Part shown: piece after piece, positions 31,978 through 41,342 of the stretch | Layout of the letters: every line of letters begins with the position of its first letter | How positions within the stretch are numbered: position 1 is the stretch's first letter | NCBI RefSeq assembly: GCF_005217615.1 | Contig: NZ_SZNK01000001.1 | Span: 2,621,001-2,685,000 of the forward strand | Length of the DNA: 64,000 bases | Reading direction: 5' to 3' | Source: Brevibacillus antibioticus | Lineage (GTDB): Bacteria; Bacillota; Bacilli; Brevibacillales; Brevibacillaceae | Notes under the pieces: generated by a model | What the model saw: the letters and a program-made list of their open reading frames with translations, nothing else | The model's database searches: none | What the model was told of the DNA's origin: nothing | Translations under genes and position numbers: made by a program

Positions 31978-33693
31978 TTAATCTTCCATGGTAGACAGGT
32001 CACCAGTCGGTAGACCTAATTCCCACGCTTTCAAGACACGGCGCATGATTTTTCCGGAACGCGTTTTTGGCAACTTGTCGCGGAATTCGATTTCACGAGG
32101 AGCAGCATGTGCAGCCAGTCCTTCTTTCACAAACTTGCGAATTTCTTCCATCAACGCTTCACTTGGCTCATAGCCAGCTCGCAGAGAGATGAACGCTTTA
32201 ATAATTTCACCACGAACCGGATCTGGTTTGCCGATGACGCCCGCTTCCGCTACTGCTGGATGCTCCACGAGCTTGCTCTCTACTTCAAACGGACCGACTC
32301 GCTCACCGGAAGTATTGATCACATCATCAATACGGCCTTGGAACCAGAAGTAACCTTCTTCATCCTTGTATGCAGAATCCCCGGACACGTACCAGCCTGG
32401 GATGCTGAAGTATTCTTCATACTTCGCTGGGTTGTTCCAGATTTGTCTCATCATAGCTGGCCAACCTGTACGGATGGCCAGATTCCCCATTCGATTCGGT
32501 GGCAGCTCATTTCCGCGGTCGTCAATAATTGCTGCATAAATACCTGGGAACGGCTTACCCATCGATCCAGGCTTGATCGCCATACAGCGATAGTTAGAAA
32601 TCAGCTGAGCACCTGTTTCCGTCATCCACCAGTTGTCGTGAATGCGTTGATTGAACACGCGCATGCCCCAGTGAACGACTTCCGGATTGAGCGGTTCGCC
32701 AACGCTCAGGACGTGACGCAGACTGGATAAGTCAAATTGCTTGATGAGTTCATCCCCTGCCCCCATGAACATGCGGAAAGTAGTAGGAGCACTGAACCAA
32801 ATGGATACTTTGTTTTTCTCAATGACTTTATACCAGTCTTCGGGAGTGAAACGTCCGCCACGTACAACAATCGTTGCTCCATTCAACCAAGGTGAAAAAA
32901 TGCCATAAGAAGTTCCCGTTACCCAGCCGGGGTCTGCTGTGCACCAATAAATATCATCCTCTTGCAAGTCGAGAATCCATTTCCCCGTTTGGTAGTGCTG
33001 GATCATGGCATTGTGAACATGCAGAACACCCTTTGGCTTGCCCGTTGAGCCTGAGGTATAGTGCAGGATCATGCCATCTTCACGATCAACCCATTCGATT
33101 TCCAGCTCGGTGGAGGCTTCTTCCATCGCTTTTTCAAAGCGGATGTGACCCTCTTTTAGCTCCTCTTCTGCACCCACAACAATCACGTGTTTTAGTGCAG
33201 GCAAGTCACTTACAGGAATGCGTGGCAAGAGTGCAGGTGTCGTAACGATCGCAACGGCTTCGCTATTTTCCAAGCGATCACGCACAGCTGCCTCCATGAA
33301 CGCTTCGAACAGCGGTCCTACGATTGCGCCAACCTTGATCGTGCCTAAAACGCTTACATAAAGCTCCGGTGAACGCGGCATAAAGACGAAAACGCGGTCC
33401 CCTTTCACAATGCCCAAATTCCGCAAAACATTTCCGAATTTATTGGATAACTCGCTTAATTGCGCGAAAGTATAAGTCTCGTCTCTCGTCGCATTGCTGT
33501 ACATCAAAGCGATTTTGTCTTTCCGATCAGTGGCGAGATGGCGATCAATGGCTTCGTACACCATGTTCACTTTCCCGGTCTCATACCAAGAGAATTGCTT
33601 CTCCACATCTGCCCAATCAAAATTCGCATATGTTTCGTCGTAATTTTCTAAATTATAAGAGCCTTCCGTTGCTGGAATTTTCTCCACGTTCAT
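31978..33693 (-). CDS. acsA: Acetyl-CoA synthetase
   Basis: A 571-residue AMP-forming ligase, the length of Bacillus AcsA (572). Motifs: ILHYTSGSTGKPKGVLHVH (P-loop), WWMTETGAQ (A5), WYVSGDSAYKDEEGYFWFQGRIDD (A7-A8) and the C-terminal PKTRSGKIMRR with the lysine near 549 that AcuA acetylates in Bacillus. It activates acetate. The Trp in the DNWWMTETG stretch limits the pocket to acetate or propionate. ATG 33693 is chosen from length and the GGGAGA upstream. The acuABC genes are not adjacent. Confidence 0.93.
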   Translation of the reverse strand: MNVEKIPATEGSYNLENYDETYANFDWADVEKQFSWYETGKVNMVYEAIDRHLATDRKDKIALMYSNATRDETYTFAQLSELSNKFGNVLRNLGIVKGDRVFVFMPRSPELYVSVLGTIKVGAIVGPLFEAFMEAAVRDRLENSEAVAIVTTPALLPRIPVSDLPALKHVIVVGAEEELKEGHIRFEKAMEEASTELEIEWVDREDGMILHYTSGSTGKPKGVLHVHNAMIQHYQTGKWILDLQEDDIYWCTADPGWVTGTSYGIFSPWLNGATIVVRGGRFTPEDWYKVIEKNKVSIWFSAPTTFRMFMGAGDELIKQFDLSSLRHVLSVGEPLNPEVVHWGMRVFNQRIHDNWWMTETGAQLISNYRCMAIKPGSMGKPFPGIYAAIIDDRGNELPPNRMGNLAIRTGWPAMMRQIWNNPAKYEEYFSIPGWYVSGDSAYKDEEGYFWFQGRIDDVINTSGERVGPFEVESKLVEHPAVAEAGVIGKPDPVRGEIIKAFISLRAGYEPSEALMEEIRKFVKEGLAAHAAPREIEFRDKLPKTRSGKIMRRVLKAWELGLPTGDLSTMED

Positions 33694-33856
33694 GTCTCCA
33701 CTCTCCCACTCTGCATCGTTTTTCTCACTGCGCAACATTCATAATATTTCTACATTTTTTGCGCAATTCCTCCTGCCAGAACCTACTTATTCGATCACGA
33801 ACTTTTTCTTGTATAATGACGTGACGGTACTCTTACATCAAAGGAGATGGCTGACC

Positions 33857-34759
33857 ATGATGATCTGGCTTCTTTTACTTGGCGCTATCGCCTTGTTGCT
33901 ATTTCGAGCCTACTGCAATACATTTGATGTTCAAATAAAGGAAGTAGCGATACCCTTGCAAAAATCCCGGCACCTTCATCACCCGCATGATTTTGAGCCG
34001 ATTTCGATTTTGCATTTGTCTGATTTGCACATGGAAAATCTATCTGTACTACCCCAGCGCATTGTCGATGACTTCTCGCAGCGTCAGGTAGACCTGATTG
34101 CGATTACCGGCGACTTGCTTGACCGCGAAAAAAACATTCCAAAGGCAGTTGCTTTTGTTCAATGCCTCCAGCAATTACAGCCAACCCTTGGAACTTATGT
34201 AGTTTTTGGCAACCATGATTACGTTCTTCCCCCTTTCAAGCTCGCACAGTTGAAATCAGAGCTTACACGAATTGGCTGCCGTGTTCTCATCAACGAAAAT
34301 GAAACCATTTATCACAAGGGTCAGCCCCTGCACATTATCGGTGTGGATGATTTCAGCACGAGCCATAGCAACCTGGCCAAGTCTTTCTTCGGTGTTCCCG
34401 AGACAGGAGCAAGGCTCGTCTTCACTCATGATCCTAATATAGTTTTGCACATGAAAGAGTATGCTTACGATTATTTGTTGTCAGGTCATTTTCACGGAGG
34501 ACAGATCCATTGGCCTCGTCCCTTTCATCTCGCAACAATGGGGAAACTGCCGAAGCAAAATATCGTGAAAGGACTTCACGAGATGGATGGTCGCCCCTTT
34601 TACATCAGTGAAGGCCTGGGGCAAACAGGGGTAAACATCCGTCTGCGTTCCCGTCCCGAGATAACCTTGCATGTACTGGGCAGTGATGCTCCATTTAACG
34701 AGATGGCCACTCCAGCTCCGGCACTACAAGAAACAGCCGCCACGCTCGCCCTCGACTAA
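33857..34759 (+). CDS. Membrane-anchored metallophosphoesterase (YkuE-like)
   Basis: A 300-residue calcineurin-type phosphoesterase with an N-terminal membrane anchor (MMIWLLLLGAIALLLF). The di-metal motifs are SILHLSDLHMEN, ITGDLLDRE, VVFGNHDY, FTHDPN and LLSGHFHGGQIHWP. The family includes YkuE and UDP-diacylglucosamine-type hydrolases; substrate unknown. ATG 33857 follows AAAGGAGATGG. It is divergent from acsA. Confidence 0.87.
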   Translation: MMIWLLLLGAIALLLFRAYCNTFDVQIKEVAIPLQKSRHLHHPHDFEPISILHLSDLHMENLSVLPQRIVDDFSQRQVDLIAITGDLLDREKNIPKAVAFVQCLQQLQPTLGTYVVFGNHDYVLPPFKLAQLKSELTRIGCRVLINENETIYHKGQPLHIIGVDDFSTSHSNLAKSFFGVPETGARLVFTHDPNIVLHMKEYAYDYLLSGHFHGGQIHWPRPFHLATMGKLPKQNIVKGLHEMDGRPFYISEGLGQTGVNIRLRSRPEITLHVLGSDAPFNEMATPAPALQETAATLALD

Positions 34760-34801
34760 GGTATAATAGCCTTACTTTCGTGTCGAGATGGGGGTCACCT
34801 T

Positions 34802-35809
34802 GTGGAAAAATGGAAGAGAGATGTCGAGCACATCCGACAAACGACGAATCTACCTATCGAATATGTACAAGTCTCACAAACAAAAGCAGCACAAGTCCAG
34901 CAGGATTGGGTACAAAAAGGCTGGGAGCAAATCGCCCTCCATTCGGGCAACGATGGGATGACATTGATCCTTATCGAAACGGCAGCTTGGCATACTTCAG
35001 CCCGAGCGTTGTTGGATTTGATTTTTCCTCATGTGGATGATCCAGCAACGCTTCCCCTGCCAAAACAGATATCCAATTGGCTTTCGGGCATTGCCTCTGG
35101 CTCAACTGTTGCAATCCCTGCCCAGCTGGAAGCAAAGTGGCCGTGGAAAGAAGCGCGCGTCTCCTTCTTATTAGAGCGATGCAGACCAGATCGCAAGGGG
35201 GAATGGGATACCTTGCAGCCCTTATTGCATGATTTTTTTGAAGGAGTACCTGATTTCATTCCGTTGACACAAGCACATGCCCTTCTCATCGTCCCTGTCT
35301 CCATGCTCGATCATCAGAAAACGACTTTAGAGCTTTTGGAGTGGGCATCTGGCCTGCATGATCTGATTTCGATGGAATGGATGGAACCCGTTCGCCTTGT
35401 TGTTGGTTCGCCAATCACGAGTCCACTTGCATTGGGTGACACTCTTTTACGACAATTATCACTTGCCCGTGCCCTTCAATCCTATCGACCACAACTGATG
35501 GTTGCTGGAGATTGGTCTTATCCGTTAGAACGATGGGCAGCTTCTCTCCCCAAAGAAATAGCAGCCGCCATCGCCAACGAGCTAGCCGCTGTCATAACCG
35601 TTCCGCATATGACGGATGAACAACTGGAAACATTAGATACATTGTTCGCCAGACAATTGAATGTAAGTGATACAGCAAGGCAGCTTTTCCTTCATCGGAA
35701 TACACTGTTGTATCGATTGGACAAGCTGACGGAACAAACCGGATTGGACCCGCGAGTGTTTCCTGATGCCGTTATGCTACAGCTCTACCTTCTCTTTCGT
35801 CAAAATTAA
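34802..35809 (+). CDS. PucR/CdaR-type transcriptional regulator
   Basis: A 335-residue protein with no clear N-terminal ligand domain but a C-terminal PucR-type helix-turn-helix: [39 protein letters not shown] in pattern (residues about 280-320). The middle ([38 protein letters not shown]) resembles the GGDEF-like domain of CdaR proteins. GTG 34802 follows GGGGGT. It lies 113 bases before msmX on the same strand and may regulate sugar uptake genes (inference from context). Confidence 0.78.
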   Translation: MEKWKRDVEHIRQTTNLPIEYVQVSQTKAAQVQQDWVQKGWEQIALHSGNDGMTLILIETAAWHTSARALLDLIFPHVDDPATLPLPKQISNWLSGIASGSTVAIPAQLEAKWPWKEARVSFLLERCRPDRKGEWDTLQPLLHDFFEGVPDFIPLTQAHALLIVPVSMLDHQKTTLELLEWASGLHDLISMEWMEPVRLVVGSPITSPLALGDTLLRQLSLARALQSYRPQLMVAGDWSYPLERWAASLPKEIAAAIANELAAVITVPHMTDEQLETLDTLFARQLNVSDTARQLFLHRNTLLYRLDKLTEQTGLDPRVFPDAVMLQLYLLFRQN

Positions 35810-35922
35810 CAAAACATTTTGTATATACTGTCCGTATCCAACTTCCAAGTGAATTGGTACCCTACCATTATTACAGTCATCCAAGAATTCTTCCTTCACA
35901 ATCCCGAGGAGGTGCCTTTTTC

Positions 35923-37038
35923 ATGGCAAAGGTAAGTCTTTCCCACATTTATAAAAAATATGGAAACAACGTTACGGCAGTTGACGATTTTCACTTGGAA
36001 ATTCAAGATCGCGAATTCCTCGTTCTAGTCGGACCATCTGGTTGTGGAAAATCTACCACTCTACGCATGATTGCAGGACTGGAAGAGATTTCGGAAGGTG
36101 ATTTATACATAGGCGATCGCCGTGTCAACGATGTGGCTCCCAAAGATCGCGACATCGCCATGGTTTTTCAAAGCTATGCACTCTATCCGCATATGAATGT
36201 ATACGAGAATATGGCTTTCGGCCTGAAATTGCGCAAATTCTCCAAATCCGATATTGATAAGCGCATTCAAGATGCAGCTCGAATCCTCGATATTTCCCAT
36301 TTGCTTGACCGCAAGCCAAAAGCGCTGTCAGGGGGACAAAGACAGCGTGTCGCATTGGGTCGTGCGATCGTACGTGAGCCGCAAGTATTTTTGATGGATG
36401 AACCGTTGTCCAACCTCGATGCAAAGCTGCGTGTACAAATGCGTACGGAAATTTTGAAACTACACCAACGTTTGAATACCACGATTATTTATGTGACGCA
36501 CGATCAAACGGAAGCCATGACCATGGGAGACCGAATCGTCGTCATGAAGGACGGTCTTATCCAACAGGTGGCAACCCCGACTGAAATCTACAATCATCCA
36601 GTCAATCTGTTTGTCGCGAGCTTCATCGGCTCCCCTGCGATGAATTTTGTGAAAGGGAATCTTTCCGAGAAAGACGGAGCACTCTATTTTGATGCGCAAA
36701 ATATTCATGTACGCTTCCCAGAAGATAAAGCCAAGACTTTACGGGAAAAAGGTTATGTAAACAAGCAGGTAATTTTCGGGATTCGTCCTGAGGACATTTA
36801 CAGCGACGCCTCTTTTATGGAAGCAAATCCATTTGAGAGCTCACTGGAAGCAGAAGTTGAAGTCGTAGAAAATATGGGCTCCGAATTGTACGTCTATTTC
36901 CATAATATTGGGGATACCCAGATGGTAGCGCGTGTAGATTCTCGTGAAGCGCTCAAACCAAAGATGAAGGTAAAACTAGCGATGGATCTGGCCAAATGTC
37001 ATGTATTTGACAGCGAGACAGAAGTAGCTGTATTCTAA
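35923..37038 (+). CDS. msmX: Multiple-sugar ABC transporter ATPase (MsmX/UgpC type)
   Basis: A 371-residue ATPase of the CUT1 family. Walker [14 protein letters not shown]-loop [10 protein letters not shown], signature [14 protein letters not shown], Walker [17 protein letters not shown], switch THDQTEAM, and a C-terminal MOI/TOBE region ([21 protein letters not shown]). The length and the stand-alone position fit MsmX, the shared energiser of several carbohydrate importers in Bacillus. ATG 35923 follows GAGGAGGTG. No permease or binding protein is adjacent. Confidence 0.92.
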   Translation: MAKVSLSHIYKKYGNNVTAVDDFHLEIQDREFLVLVGPSGCGKSTTLRMIAGLEEISEGDLYIGDRRVNDVAPKDRDIAMVFQSYALYPHMNVYENMAFGLKLRKFSKSDIDKRIQDAARILDISHLLDRKPKALSGGQRQRVALGRAIVREPQVFLMDEPLSNLDAKLRVQMRTEILKLHQRLNTTIIYVTHDQTEAMTMGDRIVVMKDGLIQQVATPTEIYNHPVNLFVASFIGSPAMNFVKGNLSEKDGALYFDAQNIHVRFPEDKAKTLREKGYVNKQVIFGIRPEDIYSDASFMEANPFESSLEAEVEVVENMGSELYVYFHNIGDTQMVARVDSREALKPKMKVKLAMDLAKCHVFDSETEVAVF

Positions 37039-37047
37039 TAGCGAAAT

Positions 37048-37089
37048 GAAAAGGAGTGTCCCAACCGGCATTCCTTTTCCTATTTTTTT
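37048..37089 (+). terminator. Intrinsic terminator after msmX
   Basis: AAAAGGA-GTG-TCC and GGC-AT-TCCTTTT with a CCTATTTTTTT tail. Confidence 0.75.
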
Positions 37090-37152
37090 GTGCAAAACCT
37101 TTTATAGAGAGAACACAACGAGAGAGAGAACGTGGAGAGGAGCGGATAAGAA

Positions 37153-37923
37153 GTGGCTTATCAAATCGTCTTTTTTGACATTGACGGAACCTTACTGAAC
37201 ACCGATCACATTATTCCACAAACAACGGTGGATGCCGTACAAACATTAAAGCAAAACGGTGTCCATGTCGCGATTGCAACCGGCCGAGCTCCTTATCATT
37301 TGATGCCAATTGCTAAGCAACTGGGCATTGAGACATTCGTGGGCTTTAACGGGTCTTATGTTCAGAGTGAAGGGAAGATCATCCATCACACGCCAATTGC
37401 GGCTGATACATTGGCAAAGCTCGAACAAATGGCTGAGGGTCATTCCCATCCGATGGTATTTTTGAGTGCAGATCACTTCTATGCCAATGCGATGGACCAC
37501 CCACATATCATCGAGTCTTTTGATTGGTTGGGACTGGAGTACCCAGCGTATCGCCATCGCTACTGGGAGGAAACGCCGATTTATCAAGCATTTCTCTACT
37601 GTGGCGCAGATGAATCGAGATACACGGGTGAATTCCATGACGTCTCTTATATTCGTTGGCATGAACACTGCATGGATATTTTGCCCCCGAACGGCTCCAA
37701 AGCAAAAGGAATTGAAGCCGTCTTAAAACATTTTGGACTGACTCCTGCGGATGCTGTTGCTTTTGGAGACGGATTGAATGATAAAGAGATGCTCTCCTAT
37801 GTTGGCATGGGAGTAGCGATGGGGAATGCTCATGAAGAATTGAAGCCGTTCGCCAATATGATTACGCGCAGCGTAAACGACAATGGCATCCAACATGGTT
37901 TAGCCAAGCTTGGTTTGATCTAG
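37153..37923 (+). CDS. Cof-type HAD-superfamily phosphatase
   Basis: A 256-residue class IIB HAD hydrolase. Motif I FFDIDGTLLNTD, motif II IATGRAP, motif III Lys in SKAKGIEAVL and motif IV AFGDGLNDKEMLSYVGMGVAMGNA. Such enzymes dephosphorylate sugar phosphates, FMN or PLP in the cytosol; the substrate cannot be read. GTG 37153 follows GAGAGGAG. It is followed by a hairpin that reaches into the start of the protease gene. Confidence 0.9.
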   Translation: MAYQIVFFDIDGTLLNTDHIIPQTTVDAVQTLKQNGVHVAIATGRAPYHLMPIAKQLGIETFVGFNGSYVQSEGKIIHHTPIAADTLAKLEQMAEGHSHPMVFLSADHFYANAMDHPHIIESFDWLGLEYPAYRHRYWEETPIYQAFLYCGADESRYTGEFHDVSYIRWHEHCMDILPPNGSKAKGIEAVLKHFGLTPADAVAFGDGLNDKEMLSYVGMGVAMGNAHEELKPFANMITRSVNDNGIQHGLAKLGLI

Positions 37924-37954
37924 TCACGCTAACTGTAAGCTATTTCCTTCATAA

Positions 37955-38010
37955 TCACTCCCTTCATGTGCACGATATAGATAACAGCACTGGAGGGAGT
38001 GAGTTTTTTT
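37955..38010 (+). terminator. Terminator hairpin overlapping the protease ribosome site and start codon
   Basis: TCACTCCCT (37955-37963) pairs with AGGGAGTGA (37994-38002), with an inner GTGC/GCAC (37968-37971, 37987-37990), followed by GTTTTTTT (38003-38010). The right arm contains the GGAGGG ribosome site of the downstream protease, and the T-run runs into its TTG start at 38009. It can act both as terminator of the HAD gene and as a block on protease translation. Confidence 0.75.
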
Positions 38011-39409
38011 GCGCGTCTGGCCTTTTGTTGCCGCTATTGCCTTGGTCGGTCTCGTAGTTGTCCCGTATCGGATGAATCAGCATGCAGAACAAGAAATGCG
38101 CGAACCTCATCCCCGCGTGACATCAATTCAGTCGAGAATTCCACGTATTAACTACATTGAACAGGTGAAAGACATTCGTCATGACTTGGAGAAAAAAAGC
38201 CATATCCAAACGCTTCATCATAACGAGCGTGACCGCAGTCATTATGTAGAAAATGAAGTCGTCGTGCGCTTTTCCCCTCGCCCCAAGCAAGAAAAAATTG
38301 ATCAGCTCGTTTCTTCGTTGGATGCAAAGATCAAACGCGATTTTGACAAATTTCTCATTATCAAATCAAAGAGCATGACTACCAAACAGCTCATGAAAAA
38401 ACTGGCTGAACATCCGGACTCCGTATTTGCTGAGCCAAACTACCTCTTACTCCCGAATGTGAAACCAAACGATACGTATTACAAGGAATACCAGTGGAAT
38501 CTTCCTCTGATCGGCATGGAGCAAAGCTGGAACGTCAGCGAAGGCAGCAGTGATGTTATCGTGGCAGTCGTCGATACAGGTGTGGATATGAAGCATCCGG
38601 AATTTGCTGGTAAGCTGGTCAAAGGCTATAACGTTTTGAATGACAGTAACAAACCTGAGGATGATAATGGTCATGGAACCCACGTTTCAGGTATCATAGC
38701 GGCGAAAACAAATAACAAAGATGGCATTGCCGGGATGTCCTGGAATAGCAAGCTCATGCCGATCAAAGCCATTGGCGCAGACGGATCAGGATCAGCCGTG
38801 GACATCGCACAAGGGATTTATTGGGCGACGGATAACGGAGCGGATGTCATCAACTTGAGCGTAGGCAACTACACCTCCTCTGCTGCTCTACGGGAAGCTT
38901 GTCGCTACGCCTTTGAAAGGAATGTCGTGTTAGTCGCGGCTTCCGGAAACGATGCGAGTGATCAGCCTAGCTTTCCTGCTGCCTATGATGAAGTCCTTGC
39001 CGTTGCCGCTGTCGATCACCGCAAAGAACGCGCCGATTTTTCCAACTTTGGTGATTATGTGGATGTATCTGCTCCTGGGGTCGATATTCCGAGCACGTAC
39101 ATTTCTAGCGACTATGCCTCGCTATCAGGTACTTCGATGGCATGTCCTCATGTCACGGCACTCGCTTCGCTCATCCGTTCCGTTCATCCCGATATGAACA
39201 CCCGAGACGTGATGAACCTTATTAGACAATCCGCAACTGACCTCGGAGCTCCCGGGCACGATAAGTTATACGGGTACGGCATGATCAATGTGAACCAAGC
39301 TCTTCGCCAAGCCCAGCCGGTCGAGGAAGTCAAAACGAATCAGCCTCCCAAAACAATCGGCGGCTTGCTTAATAAATTCTTTCAACGTCTGCGTTTCGGT
39401 GCACAATAA
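38009..39409 (+). CDS. Subtilisin-like serine protease (S8), membrane-anchored or secreted
   Basis: A 466-residue protease. A hydrophobic N-terminus (VWPFVAAIALVGLVVVPY) is followed by an I9-like propeptide (ENEVVVRFSPRPKQEKIDQL, residues about 80-145) and an S8 catalytic domain with Asp (VAVVDTGVDMKHPEF, about 189), His (DDNGHGTHVSGII, about 220) and Ser (LSGTSMACPHV, about 373). The oxyanion Asn lies in VLVAASGNDASDQ. The start is TTG 38009, the only codon correctly placed after GGAGGG, and it is buried in a hairpin tail. A short basic C-terminal extension follows. Confidence 0.9.
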   Translation: MRVWPFVAAIALVGLVVVPYRMNQHAEQEMREPHPRVTSIQSRIPRINYIEQVKDIRHDLEKKSHIQTLHHNERDRSHYVENEVVVRFSPRPKQEKIDQLVSSLDAKIKRDFDKFLIIKSKSMTTKQLMKKLAEHPDSVFAEPNYLLLPNVKPNDTYYKEYQWNLPLIGMEQSWNVSEGSSDVIVAVVDTGVDMKHPEFAGKLVKGYNVLNDSNKPEDDNGHGTHVSGIIAAKTNNKDGIAGMSWNSKLMPIKAIGADGSGSAVDIAQGIYWATDNGADVINLSVGNYTSSAALREACRYAFERNVVLVAASGNDASDQPSFPAAYDEVLAVAAVDHRKERADFSNFGDYVDVSAPGVDIPSTYISSDYASLSGTSMACPHVTALASLIRSVHPDMNTRDVMNLIRQSATDLGAPGHDKLYGYGMINVNQALRQAQPVEEVKTNQPPKTIGGLLNKFFQRLRFGAQ

Positions 39410-39433
39410 GTTTAGTGAACAAAAAGCACAAAA

Positions 39434-39463
39434 TAAAAAAGGTGGTCGATTCCACCTTTTTTC
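39434..39463. terminator. Bidirectional terminator
   Basis: AAAAAAGGTGG-TCGATT-CCACCTTTTTT, between the convergent S8 protease and ypuI genes. Confidence 0.92.
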
Positions 39464-39487
39464 ATTTTATCTGGAGGCACGAATTAT

Positions 39488-40000
39488 TTAAGCTCGTGCT
39501 TTTTCTTGTTGCATTTGTTTTTTCGCAATGTAGTCTGTCTCGTAATACTGCAAATCATTACGCATCTGTTCAAACACTCTGGACAGTGTTAAGGTCAACT
39601 GCTGCAACTCAGGGACTACCTGCTTGCGGAAAATGATGCAGTCCTGACCCGTATAGGCCAACCGCCCATCTTCTTCGTAAACCTCACCTTTGGGATAGTA
39701 GAAGTTATTTATACAGGTATGGTATACCTGATACAATACTTCTTCGGCAAACTCCTCATGGAATCGTGCGCGTCGGAGTGATACTCCCAGCCTTTCGTAC
39801 GCATTTTCGCAGTAGACCAAAAGGTGGCGCAAGTCGGAAAGATAGTTACGGTAATACGTTTCAAATTCTTCAGGATCACCTGACCCGGATACGAGACCAG
39901 CTAAGGTAACCTGATTCAAAAAACGTTCCACTTCCATGCTGACCTTTTTCAACTTGGTGTACGTCTCCTCGCACAATTGCTTTAGATGAGTCGCTGACAT
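39488..40000 (-). CDS. ypuI: DUF3907 protein YpuI
   Basis: A 170-residue cytoplasmic helical protein that matches Bacillus YpuI along its length: VERFLNQVTLAGLVSG, SDLRHLLVYCENA, VLYQVYHTCINNFYYPK, YEEDGRLAYTGQDCIIFR and the end DLQYYETDY. Function unknown. ATG 40000 with GGGGGAC upstream. Monocistronic. Confidence 0.85.
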   Translation of the reverse strand: MSATHLKQLCEETYTKLKKVSMEVERFLNQVTLAGLVSGSGDPEEFETYYRNYLSDLRHLLVYCENAYERLGVSLRRARFHEEFAEEVLYQVYHTCINNFYYPKGEVYEEDGRLAYTGQDCIIFRKQVVPELQQLTLTLSRVFEQMRNDLQYYETDYIAKKQMQQEKARA

Positions 40001-40119
40001 AAAGTCCCCCTAATGTTGAAGAATTTGCCTTTTTTAAAATAAGTATAAAGGAAAGATTATTTATTACACAAGGGTTATTTTTATACGATCTGACTGCTTA
40101 ACAAGCTGTCTGTAAACAC

Positions 40120-40156
40120 AAATAAGGCTACGCCATTGCTTTGGCGCAGCCTTGTT
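40120..40156 (-). terminator. Terminator after the ABC permease
   Basis: On the minus strand AAGGCT-G-CGCC pairs with GGCG-T-AGCCTT, followed by ATTTG. Confidence 0.75.
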
Positions 40157-40163
40157 CTCCTAT

Positions 40164-41342
40164 TTATACCGCCGTTTGCTCTCTAACTTTTTCCTTTATT
40201 TTCCTTATCTGCAACAGATAAATGACATAGGCTGCGAACAACCCGATGAGTGTCATGAAACCGAGGACCATAAAGTCGTCCATGACAGCTGACAGCCCGT
40301 GTCCCTTCGTCAAAATTTCCCTGACACCATCCAAGAAATAGGTCAGCGGCAAAGATTTTGCAATCGCAGCAATCCCTGTTGGCATCGACATGAGTGGCCA
40401 TGTATAGCCCGATAGCATGAAAGAAGGTACGGCAATCATCATCCCGATCTGAGTAGCTTGGAGCTGGCTGCTGGACACAAAGGAGATGGCATAACCGATA
40501 GCCAATACCGCCAAGTTAAACATGGTAGCCAGTAACATTAGGTCAAACGTGCTACCGTAATAAGGGATAACAAAACCTTTTAACATCAGTGTAAACGCCA
40601 GGAACATATTGAGCGTTCCTGCCAGAAAGTACGGCAACAATTTGCTCGCTGTGATCGCGAAGAAGCTATGTCGAGAGAGTGTATCCCTCCAGGTACCCTC
40701 TTCTTTTTGTTGGGCAACTGACAATACGATTCCTAGGAACAGCACTTGCTGAAGCACTGTACCTGCAAGACCGAATACCATGAAGGACAGATAGCTGAAG
40801 GTCGGGTTATACAACACTCTGTATCGATAGTCGATACCCGTAAACATGTTTTTCCCTTTTTCTCCCCAACCGCCAATTGCTTCCATCTTCTTCAGTGTGG
40901 TTCCTGCGGAAACAGACTTAATCGCTGTACTCGCTGCTCGAACTGCCGTATTCGAAATCATGATGTTACTGCCGTCGATAACAGTCAGAACCTCTGCCTC
41001 TCTCCCAGCCTTCACATCCTTTTCTAATCCAGCAGGAATGATCAGGGCGATATTTGCTTCGCCCTTATCAACCAACTTCATTGCTTCTTCTTCTGTCCCT
41101 ACAATAGACGTGATCTGAAAGGTATGATCCACCTCAAAGGCGCGATAGAGCTCACGACTCAATTCGGTTTGATCGGCATCCACCATCACAGTAGGGATCT
41201 CCATCACTTTTTTCTCACTGTACAGAAAGCCGAACATTGTCAGATAAATCAACGGAACGAGGAAGAGAATATTACGAATGGTTTTGTTTGCAAAAAGATT
41301 TTTCCATTCGCTCCAGAACAGGTGAGAGAAACTATTCACCAC
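40164..41342 (-). CDS. ABC-2 type exporter permease
   Basis: A 392-residue permease of the YhgE/YbhR type: one N-terminal membrane segment (ILFLVPLIYLTMFGFLY), an extracellular domain of about 150 residues (VMVDADQTELSRELYRAF) and five C-terminal segments with the family end PLTYFLDGVREIL. It would work with an ATPase, but none is encoded in the operon. GTG 41342 is six bases past AAGGAG and overlaps the HlyD stop by 11 bases, giving translational coupling. Probably exports a drug or lipid-like compound. Confidence 0.86.
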   Translation of the reverse strand: MVNSFSHLFWSEWKNLFANKTIRNILFLVPLIYLTMFGFLYSEKKVMEIPTVMVDADQTELSRELYRAFEVDHTFQITSIVGTEEEAMKLVDKGEANIALIIPAGLEKDVKAGREAEVLTVIDGSNIMISNTAVRAASTAIKSVSAGTTLKKMEAIGGWGEKGKNMFTGIDYRYRVLYNPTFSYLSFMVFGLAGTVLQQVLFLGIVLSVAQQKEEGTWRDTLSRHSFFAITASKLLPYFLAGTLNMFLAFTLMLKGFVIPYYGSTFDLMLLATMFNLAVLAIGYAISFVSSSQLQATQIGMMIAVPSFMLSGYTWPLMSMPTGIAAIAKSLPLTYFLDGVREILTKGHGLSAVMDDFMVLGFMTLIGLFAAYVIYLLQIRKIKEKVREQTAV

